This document shows, in pieces, positions 23,807 to 36,798 of a DNA stretch of 64,000 bases. The DNA is taken from positions 10,629,076 to 10,693,075 of the forward strand of contig CM049309.1 in the NCBI GenBank assembly GCA_026874595.1. Reading direction: 5' to 3'. Both the position numbers and the translations under genes were made by a program. The notes under the pieces are model-generated. The model was not told where the DNA came from. It saw only the letters and a list, made by a program, of their open reading frames with translations, and made no database searches. The stretch is from Sipunculus nudus (lineage: Eukaryota > Annelida > Sipuncula > Golfingiida > Sipunculidae). The first letter of the stretch is position 1; every line of letters starts with the position of its first letter.

Positions 23807-26800
23807 AAAACAAATTTATCTTTGAATTTTCATTTATAATTTTTACATTTTTACTGGGGGATCATTATAAATATGTGATAAACTCTAATTTACTCTTCAT
23901 ACTAGCAAAGCCAATAGAAGTCAAAAGAATAGTTCATTATCAAACCTACCATCCTGTATTAACCTTTTATTCTATTTTAATGTAATGTCAATATTTTCTT
24001 AATGGAAAGTATCTGATAATATAATGCAGAAAACTGTCGTCAAATATTTGAAAAAGTGAATGTGGTGAGAAAATAAAACCACTTAGCTTACACCACTCAG
24101 CTAAAAATCCTTAAGCTCTGGATTTATTGGCGTTACCTTGCTGTAACCTGATTAATATTTCTTGGCTTTGCTAGTCAATGAAGTGGAGGGCTATCCAGGT
24201 ACATTGTAATTGTGTGGTAATATAACAGGCACCATACATTATTAAAATACACCTGATATTCAGTGTAAAAAATAATGTAACAGACACTGTATTGCTCCAA
24301 ACCTTAAACCTGTGTGATGTCTGCTGTTAAACTGGCTCGTTGCCACAAAGTGCAAAAATATTTATCACAAGATCAAAGTGTTTTCAAGTGCCTTCAGACA
24401 TGAAATCGTTGAACTTGTGGAACGCAAAGTTTCAAGGATCCATTACGTAAAATTTGTAACAATGATATAACCACACAGAAACTTGTCCTTGTGGACTCCT
24501 GAGTTCACTAAATAAACAGTTTGAGATAAGAAGCACCCTAAAAGTAAACATCAGTAGTACTGTTGTGTACCATAACAAAGTTATTACACTCTCCGGCATG
24601 AGGAGTACCCACAGAACATGATGTAAAGATCCCCTTTACTAAGAATAAACTCAAAGATTATATACAAGGACACATAAACCTATTTTTCCACGTCACTAAA
24701 TTTTCAGTCAATACCAACACACAATTTTGTATAAAAATAGATCCATTCATACTCAATTACTTCTTTTCAAAGTCTCTGCCATCATAGTTAAAACTGTTTA
24801 ATTTAATCAAATGAACATTTTGACATAAACACACCTAGGATATCGGGCTAAGCTGATAAAATTTATATGTCAAATAGCATTCCATCCTGACCTTGTCATG
24901 TTAATGTCAGAGATCTGATGGATGATCTTGGTTCACTCTGCATAATGGATGGTCCGAATATGAAACAGCAGTTTTAATATATAAACTAACACTATACCCA
25001 TACTTTCGTCATGTGACTTGTGACGTCCAGGTTTTAGTGTGTATGCAAAATGGCAGCCCCATGAGCAGGTTTCTAAAAACTCAGAGAAATAAATCTGTCA
25101 GGGTTTGATAGGGGCATAGCCATTGGGATACAACAAGAAAGTACACTAAGGGCAGATCTTGTTGGCATGAGAATGTGAAATGGCACAGTTTAGAGTCAAA
25201 TAACACTTTTTTGGACCATGCCCAAATCCTAAAGTTATATATAGTACGATTTAAGATATAAAATAACTGCATGCTCTTTTTGTCAACATGTTATGTGGTG
25301 CTCGTTTCCCATAATTATAATATCCATTGTCCATATTAACTATGATAAGAAGGTTACTTTTGTTAAATGAATTTCTTTACAACTTAATAAGTTTACACTA
25401 CTCAAAAAGAAAATTCTTGTTGAGTTATATCAAGTAGATAGGTATAACTACTAAGAAAAGAATGTCAGTCAAGTAATACCAGTACCTTTGACAAATATTG
25501 GTTCACAAAAGTATAATAATATTAGTCCAAATATTCCTGTGTGAGTATATGTATGTGTGTCTGCTATGGAAGAAAAACTACCTGCAACTGGGCAATTAGA
25601 AAATTAGTTTTCTATCTTACCACCAGAGGCCACTCTGATAGAAAATCATTTTGGCAATGAAGGTGCTTTTGACAACTAAACCCACTCTTTTTCCTATTTC
25701 TGCGAAATGACCGAGAGATGACCTAAAGATTAGGTGGTCGCAAGAACAAACAAACATGCATAAGTTGAAGGTAAATGTGAGGTAAATAATCTACTCTAAA
25801 CCATGACACATACCTGCAAACATGAGATAAGTGTTTGTCAAAGCAGGGAGGTGAGAGTTCATGCAAAAAAGGTCAACAAGTACACCTACACTTGGAATCA
25901 AAGGAAACCCCACCCATCCTAAATGTAGAGATGTCAATATCTGATATCAGACCACTATCATAACCACCACAATAATAACAGCACTTTGGACTCAAGTGAA
26001 TTAATGTACACTCCCTCAGTTCAAAAAGTCGCATGTGTACGATGACATGTAATAGGCGTAAGGATGCACTTACCAAGAATTATGTTGTCATAAAACTTGG
26101 CTGAACCATGCAGTTAAAGATATTCTTGTTTGATCTAAAATCATGTGATTAGCTTAAGTATCTGATGTCCTTAATTTGTTCTTATCAGTACAAGTTCAAT
26201 GCACTTCTAATACTTTGAAACAAGAAATTTTCATGGCACTCAATATATGTAATTGTCCATATATTTATCAGGCCTAGTTTGCCTTTCAAGTAAATAATTT
26301 GTCAAGAACTGATACTGCACAATGTAAACTTATTAAAACTTATAAAAACTTGTCAAATTTAATCTGAAATATTAACATCAAACTGATTCCAATTCAACAA
26401 TATTTTATGATAAAGCCATTCAGCAACTAGGTATGTTTTTACACTAATAAAAGAGGGATTATAATCTTTGGTTGTCAGATAATCACAGACTGACCAGCAC
26501 AAAGATAAAGAGAGACTGTAACAGTCATTCATACAAACATAGACCAGCATAGCAGGCTGTAACAGCAGGGCAATAGAAGCACTGCAGCACTGCTACACAC
26601 CCATGCTCAGTAGTTCTCAATTATTCTCCAGACATGCGTTATTATTGCACCTGCAGCCATGTTGTAACTCTATGAACAGATGGTAAACATATGGTTACTC
26701 GGCACTTAGGAATCAATGTTACCAGTGCTTGTAGTTATGGAGTCTCGCTGTCCATACAGTCTGCCATTTTACCATATATGGAAAAGAGACAGCTACTGTC

Positions 26801-27604
26801 TTCTGATATATAAGCCTTTTATTAAGTAAAAACTTAAAAAAACATACAATGGCAAAGCTTATTTTTATTTATAGTAATACAATTAACTCCTGGTGTGAAT
26901 ATTTTACACAATAATCATTAATAGCAAGAGCTATTGATGTAGTTTTTGGTGTACTGGTCTGTATCACTGTATGGATCACTGCCAGAATGATGTTACTCCT
27001 AATCCCATAGGTTCTATGTATCTAGTGCAGCTCATTTATCATGAGAGCACTCATAAACACAGTCTGGATCAATATCATTCACTATCACTGGTATGCTTCA
27101 CTGTCCAAGATTAAAAGCAGGGGTTGAAATCATCACCTCAAAGGGTTAAAATTGTTCTCTAAATAGTGCTGGACAAAACAGGTTTGTGTTTTTAAAACTC
27201 AAGTCTATATATGAATACATAGATATAAAATCTTGATAAAGGCTAAAGTAATACCTCATTAAATTTGGTCAGCTCTATACTTGGAAAACAATACAGTTCA
27301 CAATGCAGAGAATCAGTCATTTAATGGTTGACTCTGTCAATTTTGAAAGATTAAAATTACAGCCTGCAGTTGATAGAGTGCACTGGCAGAGATTGAAGTT
27401 CACCATATCAGATGGAACTAGACATTTCTTGGCACCGCAGGTGCCAGAGTATCCCCAGACATAGTAGGCCCCCCCGCTTTATAAATAGACCCCCATTTTT
27501 AGCAGCATATACTGACACTTGGCATATTTATTGTTTCTTCCATCTAACAATCCAAAATCTTGTTGAAGATGTTGGTCCTGTGACCTTGATCATTTTAAAG
27601 ATGT

Positions 27605-29060
27605 GTCCTGTGACCTTTGACCTCATGACCCCAAAATCAATTCTGGTCTTGCTTTTCCAATGGGACATATGCAAGTTAAGTTTGAAATTTATACATCAAT
27701 AAAGCAGGAATTATCACCCAGAAACTAATTTTTGGACAGATGGCTCCTGTGACCTTCACCTTTGACCTTGTGACCTCAAATTGATAGTGTTCTTCCTCTC
27801 TTGGCAGGAGAACTATATGTGCAAGATGAAAGATCTGAGATGAAATGTTTGGCTGAAAATGCATCCACATCTTTTTAAAGATGTGTCCTGTGACCTTGAC
27901 CTTTGACCTCATGACCCCAAAATCAATTTGGGTCTTGCTTTTCCAATGGGACATAAACAAGTCAAGTTTGAAATCCATACATCAATAAAAGCAGATATTA
28001 TCATCCAGAAACTAATTTTTGGACAGATGGCTCCTGTGACCTTCACCTTTGACCTTGTGACCTCAAAATTGATAGGGGTCTTCCACACTTGGCAGGTGAA
28101 CTATATGTGCAAGATGAAAGATCTGAGATGAATTGTTTAGCTGAAAATGCATCCACAATCTTTTTAAAGAGGTTTCCTGTGACCTTGACCTTTGACCTCA
28201 TGACCCCAAAATCAATTAAGGTCTTGCTTTCCAATGGGACATATACAAGTCAAGTTTGAAATCCAAACATCAATAATAGCAGGATTTATCATCCAGAAAC
28301 TAATTTTTGGACAGATGGCTCCTGTGACCTTCACCTTTGACCTTGTGACCTCAAAATTGATAGAAGTCTTCCACTCTTAGCAGGTGAACTATATGTGCAA
28401 GATGAAAGATCTGAGATGAATTATTTTGGCTGAAATTGCATCCACAATCTTTTTAAAGAGGTTTCCTGTGACCTTGACTTTTGACCTCATGAGTAGATGA
28501 TGACCCCAAAATCAATTCGGGTCTTGCTTTTCCAATTAGTCAAATACAAGTCAAGTTTGAAATCCATACATCAATAAAAGAAGGAATTATCACCCAGAAA
28601 CTAATTTTTGGACAGATGGCTCCTGTGACCTTCACCTTTGACCTTGTGACCTCAAAATTGATAGTGTTCTTCCTCTCTTGGCAGGAGAACTATATGTGCA
28701 AATTGAAAGATCTGAGATGAAATGTTTGGCTGAAAATGCATCCACATCTTTTTAAAGATTTGTCCTGTGACCTTGACCTTTGACCTCATGACCCCAAAAT
28801 CAATTTGGGTCTTGCTTTCCAATGGGACATATACAAGTCAAGTTTGAAATCCACACATCAATAAAAGCAGGAATTATCATCCAGAAACTAATTTTTGGAC
28901 AGATGGCTCCTGTGACCTTCACCTTTGACCTTGTGACCTCAAAACTGATAGGGGTCTTCCTCTATTGGCAGATGACTTATATGTGCAAGATGAAAGACCT
29001 GGGATGAAAGTTTGGCTTAAAATGCATCCACAGTATCTTTTAAAATGCCAGTCCAGTGAC
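27605..29060. repeat. Dimeric ~287-bp tandem array, core of family-1 copy 1
   Basis: Each unit has two homologous halves of about 143 bp. One starts TCCTGTGACCTTGACCTTTG (then ACCTCATGACCCC). The other starts TCCTGTGACCTTCACCTTTG (then ACCTTGTGACCTC). Unit starts fall near 27606, 27886, 28171, 28466 and 28764. Small ORFs sharing VTFTFDLVTSK or SKVKVTG peptides come from these units. Confidence 0.9.
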
Positions 29061-29673
29061 CTTGACCTTTGACCTCATGACCCTAGAACCTATAGGGTTC
29101 TTACTTTAGTGGTGGGCCATACATAAGTCATGTTTGAAATCCATATGGCTATCAACACTGGAGATATCATAAGAGGTGTGTGATTTTCACCATATATGGC
29201 AATATTCAAGGTCAAGGCCACTATCATAGGAAAGGTCATGACCCCAATTTAAATAAACATCATCCCATAACCCATACCTATGTATATGCATAATATAAAA
29301 GAAATCTGTCCATTAGTTTATGACTTATAATGCTCACAGTACTGTAAGGTGGCAATTTTGGGGGTATTAAACGGCATGAAAACAAGTAAAGAATAATAGG
29401 TGGCGCCACCAGTTTCTGGAACATGACAACCCTATCCATGATCTTCCATCAACTTGATTTTGGGATAAATCCATCCAAGATTTCTTGAGATATTAAAGAA
29501 TTTGTGTGATTTTCCCCAAAATTGGACCAATTCAAGGTCAAGGACACTCTCCTAGTAAAGGTCATGACCTCATTTTCAATAGGCGTCGTCCTCTTACCCA
29601 TATCTATACATATACCAAGTTTGGTTAAGTTCCATGAAATATTTTTTGGGTTATCGCGCCAACAAGATTTATA

Positions 29674-29701
29674 TGCGGCGGTGGCGGCGGCGGCGGCGGG
29701 A
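29674..29701. repeat. CGG/GGC microsatellite near element 3' end
   Basis: About eight GGC-type triplets with one GGT interruption. The same position in copy 2 has a longer tract (54241-54276). Confidence 0.9.
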
Positions 29702-30296
29702 CCGGTATGAAAACATAGTATCCCCGACTTTGTCTGGGGATACAATAATATATATTTTCTGAGTCTGAAGTTTCAAAACATGAGGCTATGAATAAACCAG
29801 AAAAAAGAGGAGGTACCATGATGAAATGGCAAATTACATAAATTCAGCTGGAATCTGGAACTGAATCTATCACCTACCATGTACTGCACTTCATAGCCTC
29901 ATCTCTTGTTGATAAATTTATAATATAAATATCAAGACATCATGGATTACCATAAGACAATTAATGTTTTAGACATCAATAATTGAACTTGCGCCTGTTT
30001 GCTATGGTCAAAAACCACTTAATTGTCTGTATATTAATGGCCTATTTAGATGAATTAAGATCAAGTCTTACTGAAAGTGAAAGAGAAAACAGAAAAAGTG
30101 TTATTTTAGATGTATCAAATCTTATCACTATTTTGTAACATTTATTTGATATTATGTAAGATTTATGCCACTTTAATATCTGCATTCTGCTTATAACAGA
30201 CATCAGTGAAATGAATTTATTCACCTGCACAATTAGTTAAAAACATCTTGAGATAAAATTATACTAGACCTCACTTCCAACAATCCCAAAGCTTTT

Positions 30297-30419
30297 TTCT
30301 TTATAAATTAAATGAATTCTTTATAAGGTAAATGATTTTTTACAAACTAAATGTAATCTTTACAAACTAAATGTATTATTTACAAACTAAATGTATTCTT
30401 TACAAACTAAATGTAATGT
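30297..30419. repeat. Short tandem repeat, 19-20-bp unit x ~6
   Basis: The unit is close to TCTTTACAAACTAAATGTA. The 5' copies are diverged (TTTATAAATTAAATGAA) and the last four are almost identical. Confidence 0.85.
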
Positions 30420-30884
30420 ACCTTCAGTTGACAGTACCTCCCTAACAGTACCAAATGTTCTCTAAGGTGGCACCAAAAGTGACAGTTCATTCTGTTTCTA
30501 CAGATGTACAAACAAATTATTATCCTGCATCTATATCTGAATTCAATCAATTGTACTTGTTTAATGACCAATATTTATCTTCACTGAAATTCGTTTAAGT
30601 CTTGCAAGACAAAATGTGGTTAAGATTTTCAAGCTTGCACTTGTAAGTATTTTGACCATGGAGGCTTATTAATAGTTATGAGGGCTTATTAATTGTTGGG
30701 CATTTTTGTCCTACACCCAAAAGTAAGTGACGGGAGAACATCTTGTCAGATTCAGTAAATGATAATAATGAACATAATTTTTAATTTAAAGTGTCAATTT
30801 GCTTTCAATTTGGCTATGGCAATCCAATGTGAAAAGACAGTGACTCCCTTAATATTCTTGCTCTGATGTGCTATCTCCTTCCAT

Positions 30885-31439
30885 TTGTCTGTTAATAATG
30901 CAGCGGACTCGGAGGCTCCTCGCTCCCTCTGGTATGACTTACATAAAGCAAGCATTCAGGTGTGTCAACACCAGCAGTGTATCTCCTGCAGAACTAAACA
31001 TAAACTAATTGGTCCCTACGTGACTGGCTTTTCTGTAAGCCACATGGATGGCAGCCAAACAAGGCAGCAAGAGGAACCAGCTTGTGACAAAGCAACCCCT
31101 CCTTCTTACAACCCTTACCAGACCACCCTGTTACAAGGCTTCACTAATAAAGCACACTCTTCTTCAGGGAGACTGTTTCTGACGCTACACCACATGTGGT
31201 TCTGGCGTCTGCTCAACCTGCAACATTTCCATTTTGGCTGGATACTCTCTCCACTGATTGTTATCAATGTATTCCAGGTTGTGGGAGATTTTGTTTCATG
31301 GATTTATTACCTTTTCCTGGATATAAAGATTCTCAGAAACATTTTGTTCTTTGAGAATTTATGTAAGCCTGTGACCCTTATGATCTTCGCCATCTTTATG
31401 GTAGTTTTTTTCTTGTATGTTTTAACTTTATCTATGTAA
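30885..31439 (+). CDS. Unexplained plus-strand ORF, about 185 codons, membrane-like C-terminus
   Basis: I do not recognise this protein. The frame is open from just after a TGA at 30864 to the TAA at 31437-31439, and it has no in-frame ATG at the start. A pyrimidine-rich stretch ending AATGCAG (about 30870-30902) looks like a splice acceptor, so this could be a last exon. The first half is polar with several Cys and His (CQHQQCISC). The second half is hydrophobic: FGWILSPLIVINVFQVV and then VTLMIFAIFMVVFFLYVLTL look like two membrane segments. Codon third positions are fairly C/T-rich compared with the surroundings. A frame this long is not expected by chance at this base composition. It lies opposite to the spectraplakin gene, inside its large intron. 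It may be a nested gene exon, a pseudogene fragment or coincidence. Confidence 0.25.
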   Translation: MSVNNAADSEAPRSLWYDLHKASIQVCQHQQCISCRTKHKLIGPYVTGFSVSHMDGSQTRQQEEPACDKATPPSYNPYQTTLLQGFTNKAHSSSGRLFLTLHHMWFWRLLNLQHFHFGWILSPLIVINVFQVVGDFVSWIYYLFLDIKILRNILFFENLCKPVTLMIFAIFMVVFFLYVLTLSM

Positions 31440-31600
31440 AAAGTTTGTTACCCTAATGACTCTTTGGCATCAGTATGGCAGTATTTTTTCCCTTCAACGT
31501 GCTGAGTCATTTCTTTTGATATAACATGTATACTGCCCTTGTGACTCTTACCATCTGTACGGTAGTATTTTTTTCCAGTGTTTACCTCTTTGTTTTTCAC
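31362..31600. repeat. Three degenerate ~75-92-bp repeats
   Basis: Blocks starting near 31362, 31436 and 31528 share the order TGTA, (G/A)(T/C)GACTCTT-like, CATC(T/A)(T/G)TA(T/C)GG(T/C)AGTATTTTTT. The first block is the end of the ORF at 30885-31439. Confidence 0.5.
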
Positions 31601-34027
31601 AGCTCATATGGATCAGCATGCCATATGCCTGCCAAGAAATGACCCACAATGCACAGCTGGCACCACAACAGATGAATCCCCCACAATCTTGTAAAGTCTG
31701 GATTACCACAAAGTCACTTTCATGGATTATTAGGCTGATTACTACCATACAGACTCTAATAAGCTCAACTTAATAACTAATTACTTTAATTTTCCCTATT
31801 CTGAGGCCTGTGCACAGAACTAACCCTACCTACATTATACAGGTATTGCTGAAAAATATCATCCAAGGACCTAGGGCCTAATACTGACGTAATGAAACAA
31901 GTACAACCATTGTTCATTAAAGTCACCGATAACACCAACATGTGTGTGTATAAAACGATATAATTTTTATTTTTATTATTGTTATTATCATTATTATTAT
32001 CATTATTTGTCTATTTATTTATTTTCTGTAAAATTTTATGAGAACTGAGAATCTTTGTATTGACAAGTTAGAAAATATACAACCCAGTTAATAATCATAC
32101 CAAATTATCTTTCTTTATATGCATCTAGTGATTCTAACTAACATATATCAGCACATAAATAAAGCACAATTACTGCAAATTATCTGCCCACTCATATGTG
32201 CTGAATCATCACTTTGTAATCCTCTTGGTTCAAGAACAGACAAATTCCACCTTGTTGATGTAAGCTCATGATATAATTTACCAAAGAATATTCAATATTA
32301 ATAAATATTCGCCCTGTCATGTAACCCAGACAAATCAATGGAGTAACTCAGTGCAAAGCTTGAGTCATGTGTCAACATCAAGCAGACATATCAAAACAGA
32401 GATATTAACGTGAAGGCCATGCATTAGATAAGCAAGGTGGCAATAGAAACTGCAAGTCTGAAAGTTAACCATTTTAATTGTTTAAATTAAATGACTAAAT
32501 AGAACTTTTGGTAACTTGAAAGTGCTGTGCATTATATGATCAATACTGAGGCCATCTGTGTTGAAGTACATGTTTGGTATATGTATGGTAAGGTGGACTT
32601 TGGTGTCTTGTTGGTAAATGAGTCAATATTAACTTCTTATCACAAGATCAGTGTGTGCAATATACTAACTTTATCACATGTATAATAAACATACTTATTT
32701 CTTCACAAAATACAACCTTATTTCCTACGCCCTGCTCTGTTTGCATTCACTCTGGAGGCATTAACAAATTACTGTATTGAGTATTGATGATATATTACCT
32801 ATTGAAAAGACCAAATCATACAAACATGGAGTGGGGAAACAGAATATATATATCTATACATATGTATATCGTGTCTGATATGTTACCTTGCAACTAGGTT
32901 AGGCAATGATTGATCAGGTTACAACACCTGTTACATAATTAAGTAACTGTTTTAACTGTTTTGCAAGGTCTATAGAACTTGTATAGACTAAACAGGTCAT
33001 TAAGCCCACTTATAAATCAAACTACCCCATGTATAATACTGAATCCATATACATATCATAAAAAGGTGTTTTCCACCTGCCTTTGCAAATTACAAGTTGT
33101 TAAAATTCTCTTTTGCAGCAATATGTAATAAAAATAGGCAATGCTGTACAATTATAGTTATATAGAAGACTGAAGATGCCAAGGTGGTGACAATAGAGGA
33201 AAAAGCTGACAGGTACATGCGACAGACTGCACCTGCCTGAGGTAAAGGACCCAATAAGTCTGATCAACTGAGACATGCCGGAAGCAATGTTAAAGCTCAG
33301 AGACAATCTCTGTTTGGGTATCGGGTATTAAGAAACTGAATACACAATGATTCATCATGATCAATTCAATTACTTAATTGACTAATTTTACTCAGAGGAT
33401 TTACTAACATTTAACATCTGAGTCCAACTGGAAACTGTTGTCCAAAAGACCAAATCCCCCATCAACCCAGAATATGAGAAATGTGTACTTTATCTTATAG
33501 GGGGACTTTAAATTTACTCAAATTAATATAAAAATGAATAAAAAAGTTACAGATCACTTGATAAAACACCTTAGCCTTATCAGATAAGGATATTTTTAAG
33601 ATACACACTGATGCACTGAATAATTAGCAGTGGATGTGAGTGATAGTTTCAATTTATCAAATGTTGAAGTCGGAATTTAAAATTTGGTAAAAAAAAAAAA
33701 ACTGAAAATCATACATGTCAGACCAAAAATGATTAAGTAAAGAAATCCACAATACACCTGCCTTATAAATTTGAAGAAATTCTGAGAATGGCTTTTTGAG
33801 ATAAAGTTATGAATATATGACATACTGTCATAATTGAAAAATTTATAAAAGCCAAGCAGCATGTGTCAAACTGTCAATACTACAAATCACGGCAGTAAAT
33901 TCGGCATGCACAACATGCATGGTAATTTCGCTGAGACATAGAAAACACAGAGGTGTTCCCGTGAACATCCTACTGATCAAGAATGTACCAATGACATGAA
34001 GTTCAGAGGTCATGATGCAATGAACGG

Positions 34028-34312
34028 ATGTACAGGTATGTATTTATATATCTGCTGGCCCTGGCATATATACCATCAGGAGGCTGCAGATCACCTGTAA
34101 ACAGCATCTGTAGCTCCTGCAGCATTTGGGAGGCTGACTCACCCTGCTGCTTCCACGTGGCTAGCCACCACATCATCACCTGCCCCAGCATCTACCTGAC
34201 TGCAGTCTATTGCTTACCTAGCATCACTCATAACTTGACCTTCCTACACATAACTGTATTGGTGAAGGACATTATCTTCCCATTCATTATTATACTTTAT
34301 ATCAAGAAATAA
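34028..34312 (+). CDS. Unexplained small plus-strand ORF, 94 aa, secreted-like and Cys-rich
   Basis: I do not recognise it. It starts with ATG and MYRYVFIYLLALAYIPSG, which has the shape of a signal peptide. A middle part follows with eight cysteines (C-x(7)-C-x-x-C, then CC and two more), and a hydrophobic tail ends IIILYIKK. The stop codon overlaps an AATAAA. The GC-rich centre (34075-34190) stands out from its surroundings. The length alone is within chance expectation, and the opposite strand has an equally open frame (34003-34191), so the coding claim is weak. Confidence 0.15.
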   Translation: MYRYVFIYLLALAYIPSGGCRSPVNSICSSCSIWEADSPCCFHVASHHIITCPSIYLTAVYCLPSITHNLTFLHITVLVKDIIFPFIIILYIKK

Positions 34313-34384
34313 AATGCTAATATATCACCATTCCATTCACAACCCTTCAATGGTTATTCTTGCTGTCTGTCTGTCTCTCTTATG

Positions 34385-34436
<52 letters not shown>

Positions 34437-34444
34437 ATATATGA
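34385..34444. repeat. AT microsatellite
   Basis: About 25 AT/TA dinucleotides with minor interruptions. Confidence 0.95.
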
Positions 34445-35104
34445 TAACACTGATTAGCAATTTAACTAAACATTACATATCCCACCTCCAAATCCTTCAC
34501 CTCTAACCCCTAGTAATCTAACTTGACAGTTAAACCACCAGTAATATAGACTTTTAGTGCCTATATTTTTATTTTTTATTGAGAACCAAACTGTTTAAAA
34601 TAAATAAAGTAATATACTTTTATCACATAACAGATGCAGAGTCATACAAGCAATAATGATTGACATGTATTTAATTTTTTGCAGAAACAGATGGACAAAA
34701 ATGTCCAAGGACCTGTTTGAAAACTTTCTTTTCATAGAAAATTTGTGTTATGTGCCTAAATGATACAACATTTTCAAATTTCAATATGAACTAACAGCAG
34801 GCAGTATGCAAAATATAAATTTGAAATCATGAGATAATATATGTCTATAGACACACCTGGACTGTCTGAGTTTGATATTGCAACATGCGTGATCCAGGGT
34901 AGTGTGTCTGTACTATACTGTATCAGATGGTGCCACAGCATACATATAGCTGTACAATCAATATACTTAACTCCTGATCTGATGAACTGCTAGTATTCTG
35001 TATGCCTGGTGAACTATATCATACTATCAGTCACCAGCAGAGAGAGAAAGAAAAAAATTCTGTCATGTAGTTAACTTATTGCACAAATATTTATAATAAC
35101 TATA

Positions 35105-35290
35105 TGCTAGGCACTCTCCATGGCACAGTTGGTGGTGTTTGGAAGTGTCTAGAGGTGGAGGAAACTGGAGGACCCAGAGATTGGTCATTATAACTTACTT
35201 TCACAGTGATGCCAGGGTTCAAACCTGTATTACCAGTGGACAGGGCTGCCATTGTAACAACTTGACTATCCAGGCCCTTATGTAGGTAAA
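35105..35290 (-). mobile_element. tRNA-derived SINE head, family B
   Basis: On the minus strand, GGGCCTGGATAGTCAAGTTG is followed at tRNA-like spacing by ACAGGTTTGAACCCTGG. This is a good B box with a stem of the T-arm type (CAGG/CCTG). The unrelated body starts CATCACTGTGAAAGTAAG. Only one copy is in the window, so SINE status rests on the promoter-like boxes. Confidence 0.5.
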
Positions 35291-36798
35291 TGTTAGCCAA
35301 CAAAAAAGTTACTTCTTCTTACCAGGATCTTAAAATAATGTAATTTTTCTTTATTTTAATTTTTTTTAATGAATGATTAATTTATTGATATATATCACCA
35401 CTAACAGGCTCAATATGATATATACTAAATGGAGTCTAATATGAATTTAAAACATTTGGATTGGTTTAAAACAAAAGGCTTAATATTTTTTGCTAGGGAT
35501 GCTACCTTAAGACAAAGGTCATTAATGGGGTCATAAATTTGGTATCATTTCCTAAAGACAAATAATAAATTCAAAAATTAAGAGTTCCTATATATCTTTC
35601 AAACAAATGTTCAAAACATATATACAGTTAACCTTTTTATCTGACACAACATCTTGCTCTCTTACAGGATCATGTGGGCTTGACTTGCTATATATATTGC
35701 AGGGTGATCTACATCTGACGACAGAAGGCCGTAAAATACACTTAAGTAACAGCTCACATCACTCTGTGAATTATTTCATCATTGTGCTAAGGGGATGGGC
35801 AGCTTGTGTCCTGCACAAATATTTATGGTACACCTGACAATATGATGCATAACCTTACTTGACTTGATAGGTTTATGCATGAGCACTGTCTCATTTAGTC
35901 ACCTGTCTGTTAAATCGCAATGGTAACATGTATATTAAGCGTACAACATGCTGTGAGATTTACTCTGTGTTTTTTTCTATCCATGTCTAACTCCTTTGTG
36001 TCTCCATTAGTTATGACTTGTGACAGAGGACAATGGAAAACACTGTAAGCTGTAAGCATACATCACTCACAGGTGTCACAGAAAAAAAAAACACCCCATG
36101 ACTTTCTACACTATTCATCTCTCTAAAGGATCACTATAATTAAGTATCCAGTAATTAGTCAAGACTATAAATGAAAAATTGCCATTATCATATAAAATTA
36201 CTGTTTTTCATTTTATAGCACCTGCACAGAGGGAATAAATCTTCTTGGAAGTACTTTTTATCCTTTAAGGAAAGTATAGTTTCACAGATAGTAAATTTAA
36301 CTGCCTCAACAAACCTGTATCTGCTATGCAAGGATGCAAGTATACTATATTAAAACCATAAAAGCAACAAATGTATTAGGAGATTTCTCAGTCAAGATAA
36401 ATTAAATTGACAGATATATTGCAAACTCTGCAAAATTAAAGTATGTATGGAAGTTAATAGAACAGACTTACATTGTCTGACAATTCTGGTTTGAGTTAAG
36501 CTGACTGTATTTGTTGAATAAACAGGTGAATACAATATAGTTTTTTAGCAGGTGTCCTCTAAATTCTTATGCTTTTATAATTTAAGTTACCTCTTAATAC
36601 AAATTACCTGTATCATGTTGGTACTTTGCAAGTAACTGTTTCAACTCCAATGTTATTAACTACGCAATCATATTCTTTAAATATTAAATTTTACTTTTCA
36701 GTGGCAGACAACCCATGCCCCAGAACTTAATTATATACTAAAAACTTTTTCTGTTTGTTGTGCCAGTTCACAATAACTATATACCAATTTCTTGGTAT

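Larger units (their letters stand above)
27416..29746 (+). mobile_element. Tandem-core element (pearl/Helentron-like), family 1, copy 1
   Basis: It starts AACTAGAC, with a 5' hairpin (GGCACC, loop GCA, GGTGCC; 27431-27445) and subterminal GTATCCCCAGAC (27449-27460). The core is about five dimeric units of about 287 bp. A roughly 700-bp tail follows with one GGTGGCGCCACC, then a CGG microsatellite. The element ends with the hairpin GTATCCCCGAC-TTT-GTCTGGGGATAC (29718-29743) and AAT. The 3' arm is the inverse of the 5' subterminal repeat. There is no coding capacity. Copy 2 (51982-54323) is nearly identical, including about 99% over the tail by eye, so the family was active recently. Confidence 0.8.

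Noticed and set aside
27676-28234. Several ORFs of 60-100 codons with shared peptides such as SKVKVTG and VTFTFDLVTSK
   Set aside because: They recur with the 287-bp unit in both family-1 copies, on both strands. They are repeat shadows, not genes.
34003-34191. Exon-like minus segment with a GTGAGT donor opposite the 94-codon plus ORF
   Set aside because: GC-rich and open, but there is no convincing acceptor and no similarity to spectraplakin. Both strands cannot easily be coding.
36430-36560. A GACAAT/GTAAGT donor on the minus strand resembling that of exon 15037-15143
   Set aside because: The upstream sequence has no CH2-like peptide, so the match is only the splice consensus.
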